Source of the DNA: a virus
Length of the DNA: 37,122 bases
Direction: 5' to 3' (one strand)
IMG/VR virus record: IMGVR_UViG_3300030451_002463
Coordinates: 1-37,122 of that record
Each line of letters opens with the position of its first letter. Within the stretch, counting starts at the first letter, position 1. A program made the position numbers and the translations under genes. The notes under the pieces are model-generated. The model saw only the letters and a program-made list of their open reading frames with translations. It was not told where the DNA came from and searched no databases. Positions 8,542-17,564 of the stretch are shown in pieces.

Positions 8542-9663
8542 ATGTCAGTAAGTTCAATGACGATTAACTGGGATGCTTTATCCTCGTTAACAAGAGACAA
8601 GTTCTTGCCTGTTTTAGTTGATAATATTTTTAACTCAAACCCTTTAGCAGTTAAGCTTCTTAAGAACGCTGAAATGCTAGACGGTGGTAGAAAGATTATT
8701 ACTCCACTAGAATATGCTAAGAACACAGCTCAAGGCTTCTACTCTGGATATGATGTTTTAGATACAACTCCATCCGACCCTGTGACATCAGCAGTGTGGG
8801 ATTGGAAACAGGCGTATGCTAATATATCAATTTCTGGTGAAGAAGAATTGAAAAACTCAGGTGATAGCATGGTGTTATCACTACTAAAATCAAAAATGGG
8901 AAATGCAGAGCGTTCTTTAAAAGACCTTTTCGGAACTAAACTATTTGGTTCTGGAACTGCATCTCCAGGAAGTAACGAAATCACAGCACTTTGTGGTCAA
9001 GGTGTAGTAGCTGACACAGATGTAAGAACAGAATCTGCAGTAGTTGATTCTATTGCAACTGATGCTAATGTATTTCACGCAGTAGGTGGTATTGATAATA
9101 CTATTATTGGTTTCAATAGAAGCCTAGGTGGTGTTAACTCATCAACATATGATTGGTGGGATTCTAAGTTTACATCATTTGCAGTATTAAATGGTGGAGA
9201 CAATGACGCAGCTACATGGGCTGAGTTAACAGCAACTACAGATGGTGTTTCAGATATAACTAAAACAATGACTAGAATGTATGGTGCATTAACCATTGGT
9301 AGTGACCAACCAGACCTTATTATTTGTCCTCAGAACTTGTACGATGCGTATGAATCTGGGCTACAGGCTAATAAGAGATTTGTTGGAACAGACGCTGGTT
9401 TAGCAGATGCAGGTTTCTCTACTCTTAAGTTTAAAGGTGCAGATGTTGTTGCAGATTCACATTGCCCAGATGGCGTAATGTTATTCTTAAACACTAAGTA
9501 TCTTGACTTTAAGACACACAGTAAGAGAAACTTCTCTTTCCAAGACTTCCAGAAACCAATTAACCAAGACGCTAGGACAGCCAAAATCTTCTGGATGGGT
9601 CAGTTAGTATGTACTAACCCAAGAATGCAGGGAATGATTGTTGGTGGACCTAGTGGCTATTAG
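8542..9663 (+). CDS. Major capsid protein
   Basis: The 373-residue product should be the shell subunit. It has the features of HK97-fold phage coat proteins: KIITPLEYAKN followed by SGYDVLDTTPSDPVTSAVWD and WKQAYANISISGEEELKNSG near residues 55-115 (E-loop and spine region). In the middle, QPDLIICPQNLYDAYE and FKGADVVADSHCPDGVMLFLN match the conserved P-domain/A-domain pattern of such coats, and the C-terminus is MGQLVCTNPRMQGMI. It has a strong AAGGAG site and lies between scaffold and decoration genes. I see no cleaved delta domain. It is probably the most highly expressed protein. Confidence 0.9.
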   Translation: MSVSSMTINWDALSSLTRDKFLPVLVDNIFNSNPLAVKLLKNAEMLDGGRKIITPLEYAKNTAQGFYSGYDVLDTTPSDPVTSAVWDWKQAYANISISGEEELKNSGDSMVLSLLKSKMGNAERSLKDLFGTKLFGSGTASPGSNEITALCGQGVVADTDVRTESAVVDSIATDANVFHAVGGIDNTIIGFNRSLGGVNSSTYDWWDSKFTSFAVLNGGDNDAATWAELTATTDGVSDITKTMTRMYGALTIGSDQPDLIICPQNLYDAYESGLQANKRFVGTDAGLADAGFSTLKFKGADVVADSHCPDGVMLFLNTKYLDFKTHSKRNFSFQDFQKPINQDARTAKIFWMGQLVCTNPRMQGMIVGGPSGY

Positions 9664-9677
9664 AAAGGGGGTTTAGT

Positions 9678-10157
9678 ATGAGTTTTATAAATACTGGTGG
9701 TATACCTCCTGGTTCATTAACAGATGTTACAACTGAAGCTAAATGGGATTTAGGTAAAGTTGTATGGTCTGAAGATGGCAAGGGCTATAGATATGTTCAG
9801 TTTGCAGATGCAGTAGCTGTACTTAAAGGTCATGTTATGTGCTATGATGCAGCAGGAAACAACATTGTAACTAATGATGTTTCTGAAGATGCAGACAGTA
9901 ACTTGGCAGCAGGTGTTGCATTGGCAGCAGTTGCTACAAATACAACAAGTCCTCAGTATGGCTTTGTTCAAGTATCTGGACATTGCGATACTATCATTAC
10001 AGATGAGAATGTATCAGATGGAGATTTCTTGATACCTGGAACTGCAGATGGTGCTGCACATACAATGTCAGCAGGTGAGGAACATAAAGTATTTGCTGTA
10101 GCTTCAGCAGCCGACTCAGGTGCAGTCGGTGCTGGATGGCTAAGAGGAATACTATAG
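9678..10157 (+). CDS. Capsid decoration (head stabilising) protein
   Basis: A 159-residue beta-rich protein immediately after the major capsid gene. It has the pattern of small phage decoration proteins: a hydrophobic start strand (VQFADAVAVLKGHVMCYDAAG), GVALAAVATN, GFVQVSGHCDTII, then a GDFLIPGTADG turn and GAGWLRGIL end. A GGGGGT-like ribosome site lies upstream. The GVA...GxVxVxG arrangement loosely resembles the repeated WGVAE...GDxVxVxVxGRT modules of the two large proteins at 454-5081, a resemblance worth structural testing. A terminator hairpin follows the gene. Confidence 0.7.
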   Translation: MSFINTGGIPPGSLTDVTTEAKWDLGKVVWSEDGKGYRYVQFADAVAVLKGHVMCYDAAGNNIVTNDVSEDADSNLAAGVALAAVATNTTSPQYGFVQVSGHCDTIITDENVSDGDFLIPGTADGAAHTMSAGEEHKVFAVASAADSGAVGAGWLRGIL

Positions 10158-10179
10158 ACAACTCTTACGAGTAACAAAC

Positions 10180-10203
10180 TGGGGGCAGGGCAACTTGCCC
10201 CCA
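10180..10203 (+). terminator. Hairpin terminator after the capsid/decoration genes
   Basis: TGGGGGCA (10180-10187) pairs perfectly with TGCCCCCA (10196-10203) around an 8-base loop, and ATATTT follows. The stem is GC-rich in an AT-rich genome and fills the 59-base gap after the decoration gene. The T-tract is short, so read-through to downstream tail genes is likely. It may lower tail-gene expression relative to coat or define an mRNA 3' end. Confidence 0.7.
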
Positions 10204-10216
10204 TATTTGGAGATAA

Positions 10217-10519
10217 ATGAAAGATAGTAAATTAAAAAAAGCAGGGGTATCAGGATATAATAAACCGAAGAGAACCCCAGGTCATCCTAAAAAATCACAT
10301 ATAGTAGTAGCTAAAAAAGGTGACAAGACTAAAACAATTAGATTTGGACAGCAAGGAGTTAAAACAAATCAAACAGCAGGACAAAGAAAAGCATTTAAGA
10401 GTAGACATAAAAGAAATATATTAAAGGGAATATTTAGTGCAGCATACTGGGCAGACAAAGTAAAGTGGAGCCCAAGTAAAACAAAGAGCCCATCTATGAA
10501 ATGGAAAAAAGGAAGTTAG
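10217..10519 (+). CDS. Conserved basic phage protein (IRFGQQG type)
   Basis: A 100-residue, strongly basic protein. Its core (KPKRTPGHPKKSHIVVAKKG, then KTIRFGQQGVKTN, FKSRHKRNI and SAAYWADKVKW) matches a short conserved protein seen in many phages and some bacteria whose function I do not know. It lies between the decoration and adaptor genes, so it is probably carried in or needed for the virion. The ATG follows the terminator, with GGAGAT as ribosome site. Confidence 0.75.
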   Translation: MKDSKLKKAGVSGYNKPKRTPGHPKKSHIVVAKKGDKTKTIRFGQQGVKTNQTAGQRKAFKSRHKRNILKGIFSAAYWADKVKWSPSKTKSPSMKWKKGS

Positions 10520-10520
10520 T

Positions 10521-11363
10521 ATGACAGGCAATGAAATGATAACAAGCTTAGGTTACAGACTAGAGGATACTGGTAATGTTAATTTTACTTCAGCACAAAA
10601 ATTAGTAGCACTAAATGATGCACAGCGTCAAGCAGTATCAATGCTATCAAATGATGCACTTGTTCATTTACAGACATCAAGAAGTATGGGAGGTGCAACA
10701 TCGGATACAAGTTTAGGAAATTTAATTTTTTTTAGTTTACCTACAAGCTCTGCAATAATAACAGATGTAACAGCGACAGCAGCAGACCCAACAGTATTTA
10801 CTAAAACTTCGCATGGATTAGTTGATGGGGATGTAGTTAAACTTTATGATTTTACACAAATGACAGAAATTAATGGAATGACAGGAACAGTAAACGAATT
10901 AGACTCAAACACATTTGAAGTTAATGGAGTATCAGCAGACCCTGCAGAAACTTCAGTAGGTGACGACCTAGGTGGGACAGTAGAAAAATTAGAAACATCA
11001 ATGACTAGAGTAGTAAGCGTATATGACGATACTAACGACAGATTTGTAGAACTAACAACAATAGCAGCTATTGGAGACAACACCTCGTATAACTATGGAA
11101 CTAAAGGAGCATTATTTAACAACAGACTTTACGTTTCATCTTCAGCAGCTACATTAGACTGTACTTTAATATATATAACATCTCCTACAAACATAGTAGC
11201 TACAAATACCGAGATAACATATTTAAGTGACTCAGTACAACAGTTAATAGTAGAGCTAGCAGAAGCACTGCTATGGAGACAAGATAATAGACAAAATAGA
11301 GCAAGTGCAGCAGCTAATAATGCAGCAGCAATGATGCAAGTAATTAACGCTCAAGGAGTATAA
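10521..11363 (+). CDS. Head-tail adaptor-like protein with FCCH-like insertion
   Basis: A 280-residue protein. The N-terminus (MITSLGYRLED, FTSAQKLVALNDAQRQAVSML) and C-terminus (LSDSVQQLIVELAEALLWRQD, Ala-rich helix) look like the helical core of phage connector/adaptor proteins. Residues about 88-140 (DPTVFTKTSHGLVDGDVVKL, then NGMTGTVNELDSNTFEVNG) match the FCCH-like beta domain often inserted in phage structural proteins. It sits before the large tail protein and overlaps its ATG. Likely role: ring bridging portal and tail tube. The gene at 15043 is a second candidate for that function. Confidence 0.65.
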   Translation: MTGNEMITSLGYRLEDTGNVNFTSAQKLVALNDAQRQAVSMLSNDALVHLQTSRSMGGATSDTSLGNLIFFSLPTSSAIITDVTATAADPTVFTKTSHGLVDGDVVKLYDFTQMTEINGMTGTVNELDSNTFEVNGVSADPAETSVGDDLGGTVEKLETSMTRVVSVYDDTNDRFVELTTIAAIGDNTSYNYGTKGALFNNRLYVSSSAATLDCTLIYITSPTNIVATNTEITYLSDSVQQLIVELAEALLWRQDNRQNRASAAANNAAAMMQVINAQGV

Positions 11364-14300
11364 TGCCAAGAATTGAAGCAAATTTAGATGCAGGACTAAA
11401 TACTCAAGATGACCCAAAAAGAGTCGGTTTTAATGGCTTTGTGCAGCTACAAAACATACGCCACGTTAATGGCAAGATAATAAAAAGATTTGGAACAGGT
11501 GCTCAGTCTAGTAATATATCAGGGAACGCTGCATCAAATCCTTCTTGTATTATTAATAACGCAGGCATATTTGTACATAGAAAGCTAACAGGTGCTAGAA
11601 TAGATAATACTAGTAGCAACAATATAACATTTACTGCATCAAATGGAAGGATGAATTTGGCAAGTACAACAGGATTAACTATTCCAGGGCAAACAGCAGA
11701 CCTTAGAAATATATTTAAAGCAGGTGATGTTATAACTATATCAACATCTGAAGAAAATACTCCTACCAATATTAACAAAGCCTTAACAATAGCATCAGTT
11801 GATTCAGCTACTCAAATAACATTTACAACAACACTTGAAGATGATACGTTAAATAATTCAACTGATTGCGTAATAACTTTTGTGTTTGACAGAAATGACG
11901 ATGGCAATACACCTAATAACCTTCAGATAACTGACGCAAATTCATTTGATGGTAGAGCATTAATAGTAACATACGCAGATGGAGCAAATATGGAAATTGG
12001 TATGCTTAATGCAAATGACTATGGAGACTTAGAAACTATTACAACAATAGCAAATGCTTCAGATATGCATATAAGAATGAAAGCATATACAGATGGTGTT
12101 AGATTTGCGTGTGGGCTAGACAACTCTCCATTATTATTTAAGTATATTAACAGGCAGCATTTTAATGGTTTGTTAAAAAATGTTTATAATTCTAATGCAC
12201 ACACAATGTACCCTACATGGTTCATGGATACTGCAGTACCTGTAGTAGAAGCAAATACTTATACTCTTAGTACATTTAAAGCAGATGATGTTGGAGGAAC
12301 AGCAGATAGCATAAGATTTATGAATGGCTCTTTGAATTTAAAAGACAATACATACGATTATAAATTTATTCCTATATACGATGGGAATCAACAAGGATTA
12401 TTATCAGAGCCTGTAGCTCAAGCTTCTACAGGGACAATTTCTACAATACATGATAAAGAAAATAATAGAAGTGTAGTAGACGCATCAAAATCATGTGCCT
12501 TGGCAACAATAACAATAGATATGACAAAATTAAACCCTCGCACAAGTGGAATTAATGTTTATAGAAGCACCAATGGAGGAACTTACTATAAAATAAAAAC
12601 AATTTACATGGGTGATAACGACCCAAATCAACACAATATAGCAGATATATATAATGAAACTGATAGGGTGTGGTTTTCAGGCTCAAACACATTATCCTCA
12701 AGTACTTTAAATGGTAAAATAGTTGTACATGATAGCTTTACTAAAAGTATAGTAAATGGCACAGGTAATAATAATTTTCAATCAACTGGTTACAAATCAT
12801 TTGAAACCTCATCTATATCAGATACCATAGGTACAGGGACATATTCTAGAGTAGAATATGGAGATAATAGGACTTGCAAATTTAATTTTATTTCAGAAGA
12901 GACAGAAAATATCGTAGGTGGAGATGATTCATATTCAGGGGGAAGCCCAAATGGTGGCTGGTATATAGGAGGAGCAGAAAAAGCATTAACAGTAAATGGT
13001 GTAGTAAATACTGATGGGGATTTAATTAATGATTTATCTTTTAATGAGGAGCCTGGTTCAGGTACAGATGGAGATATACATGGTAATTGTGCAGGATATA
13101 ATTTAAATGGTCCTTTTGGAAATTCAGCCTCTGGACATATGGACTTTTTTATATCAAACCCTGGCGATATTTTAAATGACGCAGGTGCGTGTTTTGATAT
13201 TAGCGATGAAAGCTCATCATTAACAAATGGAACCTATATAATAAGTGGATGGATTAGAGCTGTAGGATTAAATCATCGAGATTCAAGGTGGAATTTTTAT
13301 GTAACAACTAATAAAGACCAAGAAGAAAATGCTGATTCTGGTGGCTCAGGGCTACAAAGTATAGCAGTGGGAAGAGGCACAGAAAATGCCAATATGCCTT
13401 GGACGTATTTTCAATATCAAATAGACATACCATCTGGCTCTGATTTATTTGGGGTTGTATTTATAAATACACCAGATGGATTAACTTCTAGTGCATCAGA
13501 CTCAGGAGCAAAAATGAGCGTGCAAGTTTGGGGACTTAGGCTAACAGAAACTGTAAGTGGGTACGATTTAAACCAAAGGTTAAGGGGATTTATGGGCAAT
13601 AATGTTATGGTAAGCTCATCTATAAATAATGAGCAATTCCCTCCAGGTATTCTTAAAGGCAATAGAATACAAGAAGATTCAACAGTATCCTATCCAGTCG
13701 ATGTAGATGATGACAGAAGTTATATATCAGACAACTATGGTCCATTTATTAAATGTGTAGATAATGTTCCAGGGGTAATAAGTGCAGATGACCATAAAGA
13801 TAATTTTATGTTTGGAAGCTCAAATTATCAATTTTACTTTGATGGCTCAGATAACACAGTTCAAAATATGAAACTTGATTTTTTTGACCCAGGATTACCA
13901 GATGGAGCTAGGCATCCTTATGAAACATCTACATCATCAGATGTTAAATTTAAATACGCCACAATGTTAAATGGTAGGCAGTTTGTAGCAAATGTAAAAA
14001 TTACAGGTGAAGAGGAAACAGAAGAATACCCTAATTTTGTAATGTACTCTGAGCCTAATTCACCTGATATAATTCCAACGTCTAATTTTATACAATTACA
14101 AGACCTTCAAGGTGGAGAGATAGTAGGAATAGAAACCCTAATGAGTGATATAGTTGTGTTTATGACAAAGGGTATATTTAGAATAAATGTACCTAGTGCA
14201 GACCCAACTAACTGGAGCTTAGTAGAGGCTCATCCAAACATAGGATGTATAAATGATAAAGGTATAACTAAAGCACCAAATGGAATATTTTTCTTATCAA

Positions 14301-14932
14301 ATGAAGATGTTATATTTTTAGACTCAGGATTTCAAGCAACACCAATAACATATCCGATAAGAGATGATTACCAGTCTACAGTAGCAAGTAGCTCAAGTAT
14401 AATGAAGACACATTATGATGCAAAATATAATAAGCTATATATAACAAAAAGCGTATCAACAAATACAGAGTTTTACATATATGATATATTCAGACAGGTG
14501 TGGTATACAGAAAAACACGCAGGTGTAGAATATGATGAATTTTCTTTTGATAACAACAATAATACGTTATTAATAGAAAGTGCAACGCAAAGCAACATAA
14601 GAAAAGCAGTAGACACGTCAGAGTACAGAGACAAAGGGAGTGTTGCAATAGAGATGATAGCACAGACTGGTGAACAGGAGTTAACCTCTTATGACCAAAA
14701 TGCCTATATAAGAAGAATAAATACCAACACAAATAAAGGCTCTGGCTCAGGAACAGCATTAGACTTACAGGTCGTATCAGGTTCAACCTTTACAGAAAAT
14801 AATTTTTTAAATGGAGTTCAGTCAACTCGTACCAGCCAAAGAGGGAAAAGTGTACAAGTAAAAATATCAGACGATAGCTCGGCAGAAAATGAAGTAAAAG
14901 AAATATCTAGACTTGAGGTAGAGTATGAGTAG
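11363..14932 (+). CDS. Large tail tubular / stabilisation protein
   Basis: A 1189-residue protein. The N-terminus (IEANLDAGLNTQDDPKRVGF, then QNIRHVNGKIIKRFGTG) and later beta-propeller-like pieces (GIFRINVPSADPTNWSLVE, KAPNGIFFLSNEDVIFLDSG, FYIYDIFRQVWY) resemble the stabilisation/tail tubular proteins (T7 gp12 or P22 gp10 type) that plug or extend short tails. Early residues (about 80-170) hold an FCCH-like beta insertion. Residues about 505-735 form a jelly-roll-like insertion (NGTYIISGWIRAVG, then WGLRLTETV) resembling carbohydrate-binding domains and making the protein longer than usual. It supports a podovirus-like tail. The stop overlaps the next ATG by 8 bases. Confidence 0.7.
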   Translation: MPRIEANLDAGLNTQDDPKRVGFNGFVQLQNIRHVNGKIIKRFGTGAQSSNISGNAASNPSCIINNAGIFVHRKLTGARIDNTSSNNITFTASNGRMNLASTTGLTIPGQTADLRNIFKAGDVITISTSEENTPTNINKALTIASVDSATQITFTTTLEDDTLNNSTDCVITFVFDRNDDGNTPNNLQITDANSFDGRALIVTYADGANMEIGMLNANDYGDLETITTIANASDMHIRMKAYTDGVRFACGLDNSPLLFKYINRQHFNGLLKNVYNSNAHTMYPTWFMDTAVPVVEANTYTLSTFKADDVGGTADSIRFMNGSLNLKDNTYDYKFIPIYDGNQQGLLSEPVAQASTGTISTIHDKENNRSVVDASKSCALATITIDMTKLNPRTSGINVYRSTNGGTYYKIKTIYMGDNDPNQHNIADIYNETDRVWFSGSNTLSSSTLNGKIVVHDSFTKSIVNGTGNNNFQSTGYKSFETSSISDTIGTGTYSRVEYGDNRTCKFNFISEETENIVGGDDSYSGGSPNGGWYIGGAEKALTVNGVVNTDGDLINDLSFNEEPGSGTDGDIHGNCAGYNLNGPFGNSASGHMDFFISNPGDILNDAGACFDISDESSSLTNGTYIISGWIRAVGLNHRDSRWNFYVTTNKDQEENADSGGSGLQSIAVGRGTENANMPWTYFQYQIDIPSGSDLFGVVFINTPDGLTSSASDSGAKMSVQVWGLRLTETVSGYDLNQRLRGFMGNNVMVSSSINNEQFPPGILKGNRIQEDSTVSYPVDVDDDRSYISDNYGPFIKCVDNVPGVISADDHKDNFMFGSSNYQFYFDGSDNTVQNMKLDFFDPGLPDGARHPYETSTSSDVKFKYATMLNGRQFVANVKITGEEETEEYPNFVMYSEPNSPDIIPTSNFIQLQDLQGGEIVGIETLMSDIVVFMTKGIFRINVPSADPTNWSLVEAHPNIGCINDKGITKAPNGIFFLSNEDVIFLDSGFQATPITYPIRDDYQSTVASSSSIMKTHYDAKYNKLYITKSVSTNTEFYIYDIFRQVWYTEKHAGVEYDEFSFDNNNNTLLIESATQSNIRKAVDTSEYRDKGSVAIEMIAQTGEQELTSYDQNAYIRRINTNTNKGSGSGTALDLQVVSGSTFTENNFLNGVQSTRTSQRGKSVQVKISDDSSAENEVKEISRLEVEYE

Positions 14933-15041
14933 TATAGGATATAAGTCAACAGACCCAGAAGTGAATAAATTAATAACACGATTACAGCAGATTATATCTG
15001 ACTTAGAGGCAAGAATAAAAAAATTAGAACAAGGAAGTTAA
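14925..15041 (+). CDS. Short coiled-coil protein
   Basis: A 38-residue product starting inside the end of the tail gene. Its last 26 residues (VNKLITRLQQIISDLEARIK, then KLEQGS) keep a clear heptad pattern with Ile/Leu at core positions, so it probably forms a short oligomeric coiled coil. It fills the gap between two structural genes exactly, and its terminal codons (CAAGGAAGT) supply the ribosome site of the next gene. Function unknown. Confidence 0.6.
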   Translation: MSSIGYKSTDPEVNKLITRLQQIISDLEARIKKLEQGS

Positions 15042-15042
15042 T

Positions 15043-16011
15043 ATGACATGGGATAAATTAGTAGATAGATGTTTACTTTTTACAGACGCACCAGGTGGTT
15101 TGTTAAAGGAACTTTTAAAAGAAGCAGAATCAGAGTTATCAAATAAACTTGAACTGTATGATGCTATATATACAATAGAAGTTCCAAATACCATAAAAGG
15201 TTTAGGTGTTTATTCAGCAGATACAGGCTCTGATTCTAGTTATACTAAATTGCCAGCAGATTACTTAAGAGATATTTCTGTAATACATCGTGGCTCAAGA
15301 TTAAAAAAAGTTTCTGAATTTGAAATGCATAGACAAACAGATGGAACTATGACAGGAGGGAGCCCAACATCATACTCAATATCTGGAGACTTTATAGTAT
15401 TTAACAGAGAGCCTTCTGCAGGAGAAAAATTTACATTACACTATAAAAGCTCACTGACTGAATATACAACAGATAAGGTATTAAACGTATATCATTATGA
15501 TGCGATTGCAGGCGATTCAAACGATAGAATATTTTTAGATACTCCTCTAGGAGATAAATTGAACACATATCAAATTTGGTGGGAAATAGCTAATTATACG
15601 TTATCAGCAGGGACTACTGTAGGAACAAGCGTTCCTGGCATCCCTGATATTTGGTATGGAAATAAGTCAAAAAATTTATTAAACTCTATAAATTATGGTG
15701 AAATAGCTCATTTGTCAAGATATCAGCTAAATAACGATTTTGGGTCAGAGATAGGGACATCGTCAGCTGATTCTGACACTCAAAATTCTATAGGGTCATT
15801 AGTAAGAGTAGTAAACTATAGAAATATTGCACCTCTTATACCAGATAGATTTCATACTAGCTTATGCGACTACGCAGTAGCAATAGCAAGTGCTAAATCA
15901 GCACCAGATATATATAACACTTATTGGACAAAATGGACGATGAATATGGACAACTTAATTAATGAAGCAATGGATAGAGACCTTATACACAACATTAAGG
16001 AGGAAATCTAA
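15043..16011 (+). CDS. Tail adaptor / connector protein (P22 gp4-like or tubular A type)
   Basis: A 322-residue protein. The central segment (LPADYLRDISVIHRGSRLKK, VSEFEMHR, GSPTSYSISGDFIVFNREPS, FTLHYKS) is the typical pattern of short-tail adaptor proteins: LPxDYL, then the PxxYxIxGxxIxFxPxP-type strand pair and the YY/HYK strand. The C-terminal helix is compatible with portal docking. It overlaps the following ATG and sits between the tail tubular-like and internal virion genes. Together with the 10521 gene this gives two connector candidates. Confidence 0.7.
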   Translation: MTWDKLVDRCLLFTDAPGGLLKELLKEAESELSNKLELYDAIYTIEVPNTIKGLGVYSADTGSDSSYTKLPADYLRDISVIHRGSRLKKVSEFEMHRQTDGTMTGGSPTSYSISGDFIVFNREPSAGEKFTLHYKSSLTEYTTDKVLNVYHYDAIAGDSNDRIFLDTPLGDKLNTYQIWWEIANYTLSAGTTVGTSVPGIPDIWYGNKSKNLLNSINYGEIAHLSRYQLNNDFGSEIGTSSADSDTQNSIGSLVRVVNYRNIAPLIPDRFHTSLCDYAVAIASAKSAPDIYNTYWTKWTMNMDNLINEAMDRDLIHNIKEEI

Positions 16012-16739
16012 TGCATTTAGCAAACAAAATAAATAAATGGGCACAAAGTGGACCCTATGCTAATTACGCAGAAATAGACCCAGTAACAGCTTTGGTAACA
16101 GCTGGAGCTGCTGCTGCAACCTCAGCAATTAAAGGTTCAATGGCTAGAAAAAAAGCTGTTAAAGAATTAAAAGCAAGAAGGAAAGAGCAACTTAAAGCAT
16201 TAGACCAAGCCTCACAAATGTCTGCAGAAGAGCAGCAAGCAATGGCTAGAATGCGTAAAGGTGCAGAGCAAGGTACAATGGATGTTGCAAAGTTAAATCA
16301 GCAGATGGCACAGCCTTTATATCAGCAAGGAGAAGCACAAGAGGCACAGGCAATGCAAAGAATTACTCAGCAAGGATTAGAGGGCTCAATAGTTGCACAA
16401 GAAGTATCTCGTAAAGTGGGTTCAGATGTAAGAGCGTCTATAGCACAGCAAGCACGTCAAATAGCGATGGATAATGAGCGTACTAAAGCTGATGCAGCAA
16501 GAAGACTATCAGAGGCACAAATGAAAAGAGGTCAACTGCTTAGAGATATTGCAATAAAACGTGGACAAGTAGAGGCAGAATACAAAGCAGGAAGAGCAGC
16601 ACAGCCAAGTGATTGGGATTTATATTTTGATAGTCGTGTTGCTGGAATGGAAAGCTTGGCAGGCTCAGCAAGTAGTGGTGCGTTTTCAGAATTTACATCT
16701 CCTGGAGCTTCAGGTGGTGGTGGCGTAACAGAATATTAA
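16011..16739 (+). CDS. Internal virion / ejection protein candidate, Ala/Gln-rich
   Basis: A 242-residue protein. A hydrophobic Ala-rich stretch (about 25-43, VTALVTAGAAAATSAIKG) is followed by a long Gln/Ala/Lys helical region (about 45-200) and a Gly/Ser-rich tail. This matches small internal virion proteins such as T7 gp14, which insert into the outer membrane during ejection. It overlaps the previous stop by one base and precedes two further internal-protein candidates. Function is inferred from composition and position. Confidence 0.6.
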   Translation: MHLANKINKWAQSGPYANYAEIDPVTALVTAGAAAATSAIKGSMARKKAVKELKARRKEQLKALDQASQMSAEEQQAMARMRKGAEQGTMDVAKLNQQMAQPLYQQGEAQEAQAMQRITQQGLEGSIVAQEVSRKVGSDVRASIAQQARQIAMDNERTKADAARRLSEAQMKRGQLLRDIAIKRGQVEAEYKAGRAAQPSDWDLYFDSRVAGMESLAGSASSGAFSEFTSPGASGGGGVTEY

Positions 16740-16763
16740 GTCGTTTAAAAAAGGAACATTTAA

Positions 16764-17564
16764 ATGTCTACAAAAAAAATAAAAAAACATATAAATACAA
16801 TGGGTTTAAATCCTAATAAGGGTTATAAATATAATGATACTGGCGACTATTTTATTACAGATAAAAACGGAAAATTTCTTAGATTTGCATCAGAGAACGA
16901 AGCAAAAAATTATGGTAAATCATTAGAAGAAGAAGCGTTCGAAAAAGCTTTAAAAAAAGAAGAAACTAAAACTATAGAAAATAAAGTAAAAAGAAATAAA
17001 GAAGTTGAAAAATATAAAAGTTCTTCTGAAATTCAACGAGAAAAATATGATTCTTCTATGGATGAATACTTTAAAATAGATGCAAAGCTACAAAAAGAAA
17101 TTGACGCTATTGTTAATAAAAAAGATGCAGCAGGTATACCTGAGAACCAAAATATGGATGTTGCAGATATTATTTCAAATAACCCAAGATTAAAAAACTT
17201 GCAAAAAAATAAAATAAAAGCAATGAAAAAGGCGTGGGCACTATCTCAGTCTGGCGATGAAGATTTTAGAGAAGAAGCTTTAGATGCCTTTGGTGCCTTA
17301 CCTAAACAAGATTTTGGTAAATTTACACCATCAGCATCACCTGGAGTTCGAGAATATTCTGATGCAAAAGAAAAAAGAGAACAACAAATAGATACAAGTA
17401 TGGATAAAGAAGAAATGATGAGAAAAAATATGGATGTTCAGCCTGGCTCATTTTCAACACCACCTAGAACTAGAGAAGAAGTAGCTAGGACTATACCATC
17501 TCAAATGCCAAAAAAGAAAAAATACACAGACGAAGAACTACTAAGGATAATATCAGGTAAATAA
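16764..17564 (+). CDS. Lys/Glu-rich virion-associated protein, unknown
   Basis: A 266-residue, highly charged product, mostly helical. The N-terminus (MGLNPNKGYKYNDTGDYFIT, then FLRFASENEAKNYGKS) could form a small folded domain, followed by a Lys/Glu coiled-coil-like stretch and a disordered C-terminal third. AAAAGGAA is spaced well before the ATG. Its stop overlaps the start of the giant gene (TAATG), suggesting stoichiometric or assembly linkage. I do not recognise the family; a scaffold or ejection partner is a guess. Confidence 0.55.
   Translation: MSTKKIKKHINTMGLNPNKGYKYNDTGDYFITDKNGKFLRFASENEAKNYGKSLEEEAFEKALKKEETKTIENKVKRNKEVEKYKSSSEIQREKYDSSMDEYFKIDAKLQKEIDAIVNKKDAAGIPENQNMDVADIISNNPRLKNLQKNKIKAMKKAWALSQSGDEDFREEALDAFGALPKQDFGKFTPSASPGVREYSDAKEKREQQIDTSMDKEEMMRKNMDVQPGSFSTPPRTREEVARTIPSQMPKKKKYTDEELLRIISGK

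Noticed and set aside
10160-10172. ACTC-TTAC-GAGT mini hairpin after the decoration gene
   Set aside because: Four pairs only, likely chance; the adjacent 8-bp GC-rich stem explains the gap.
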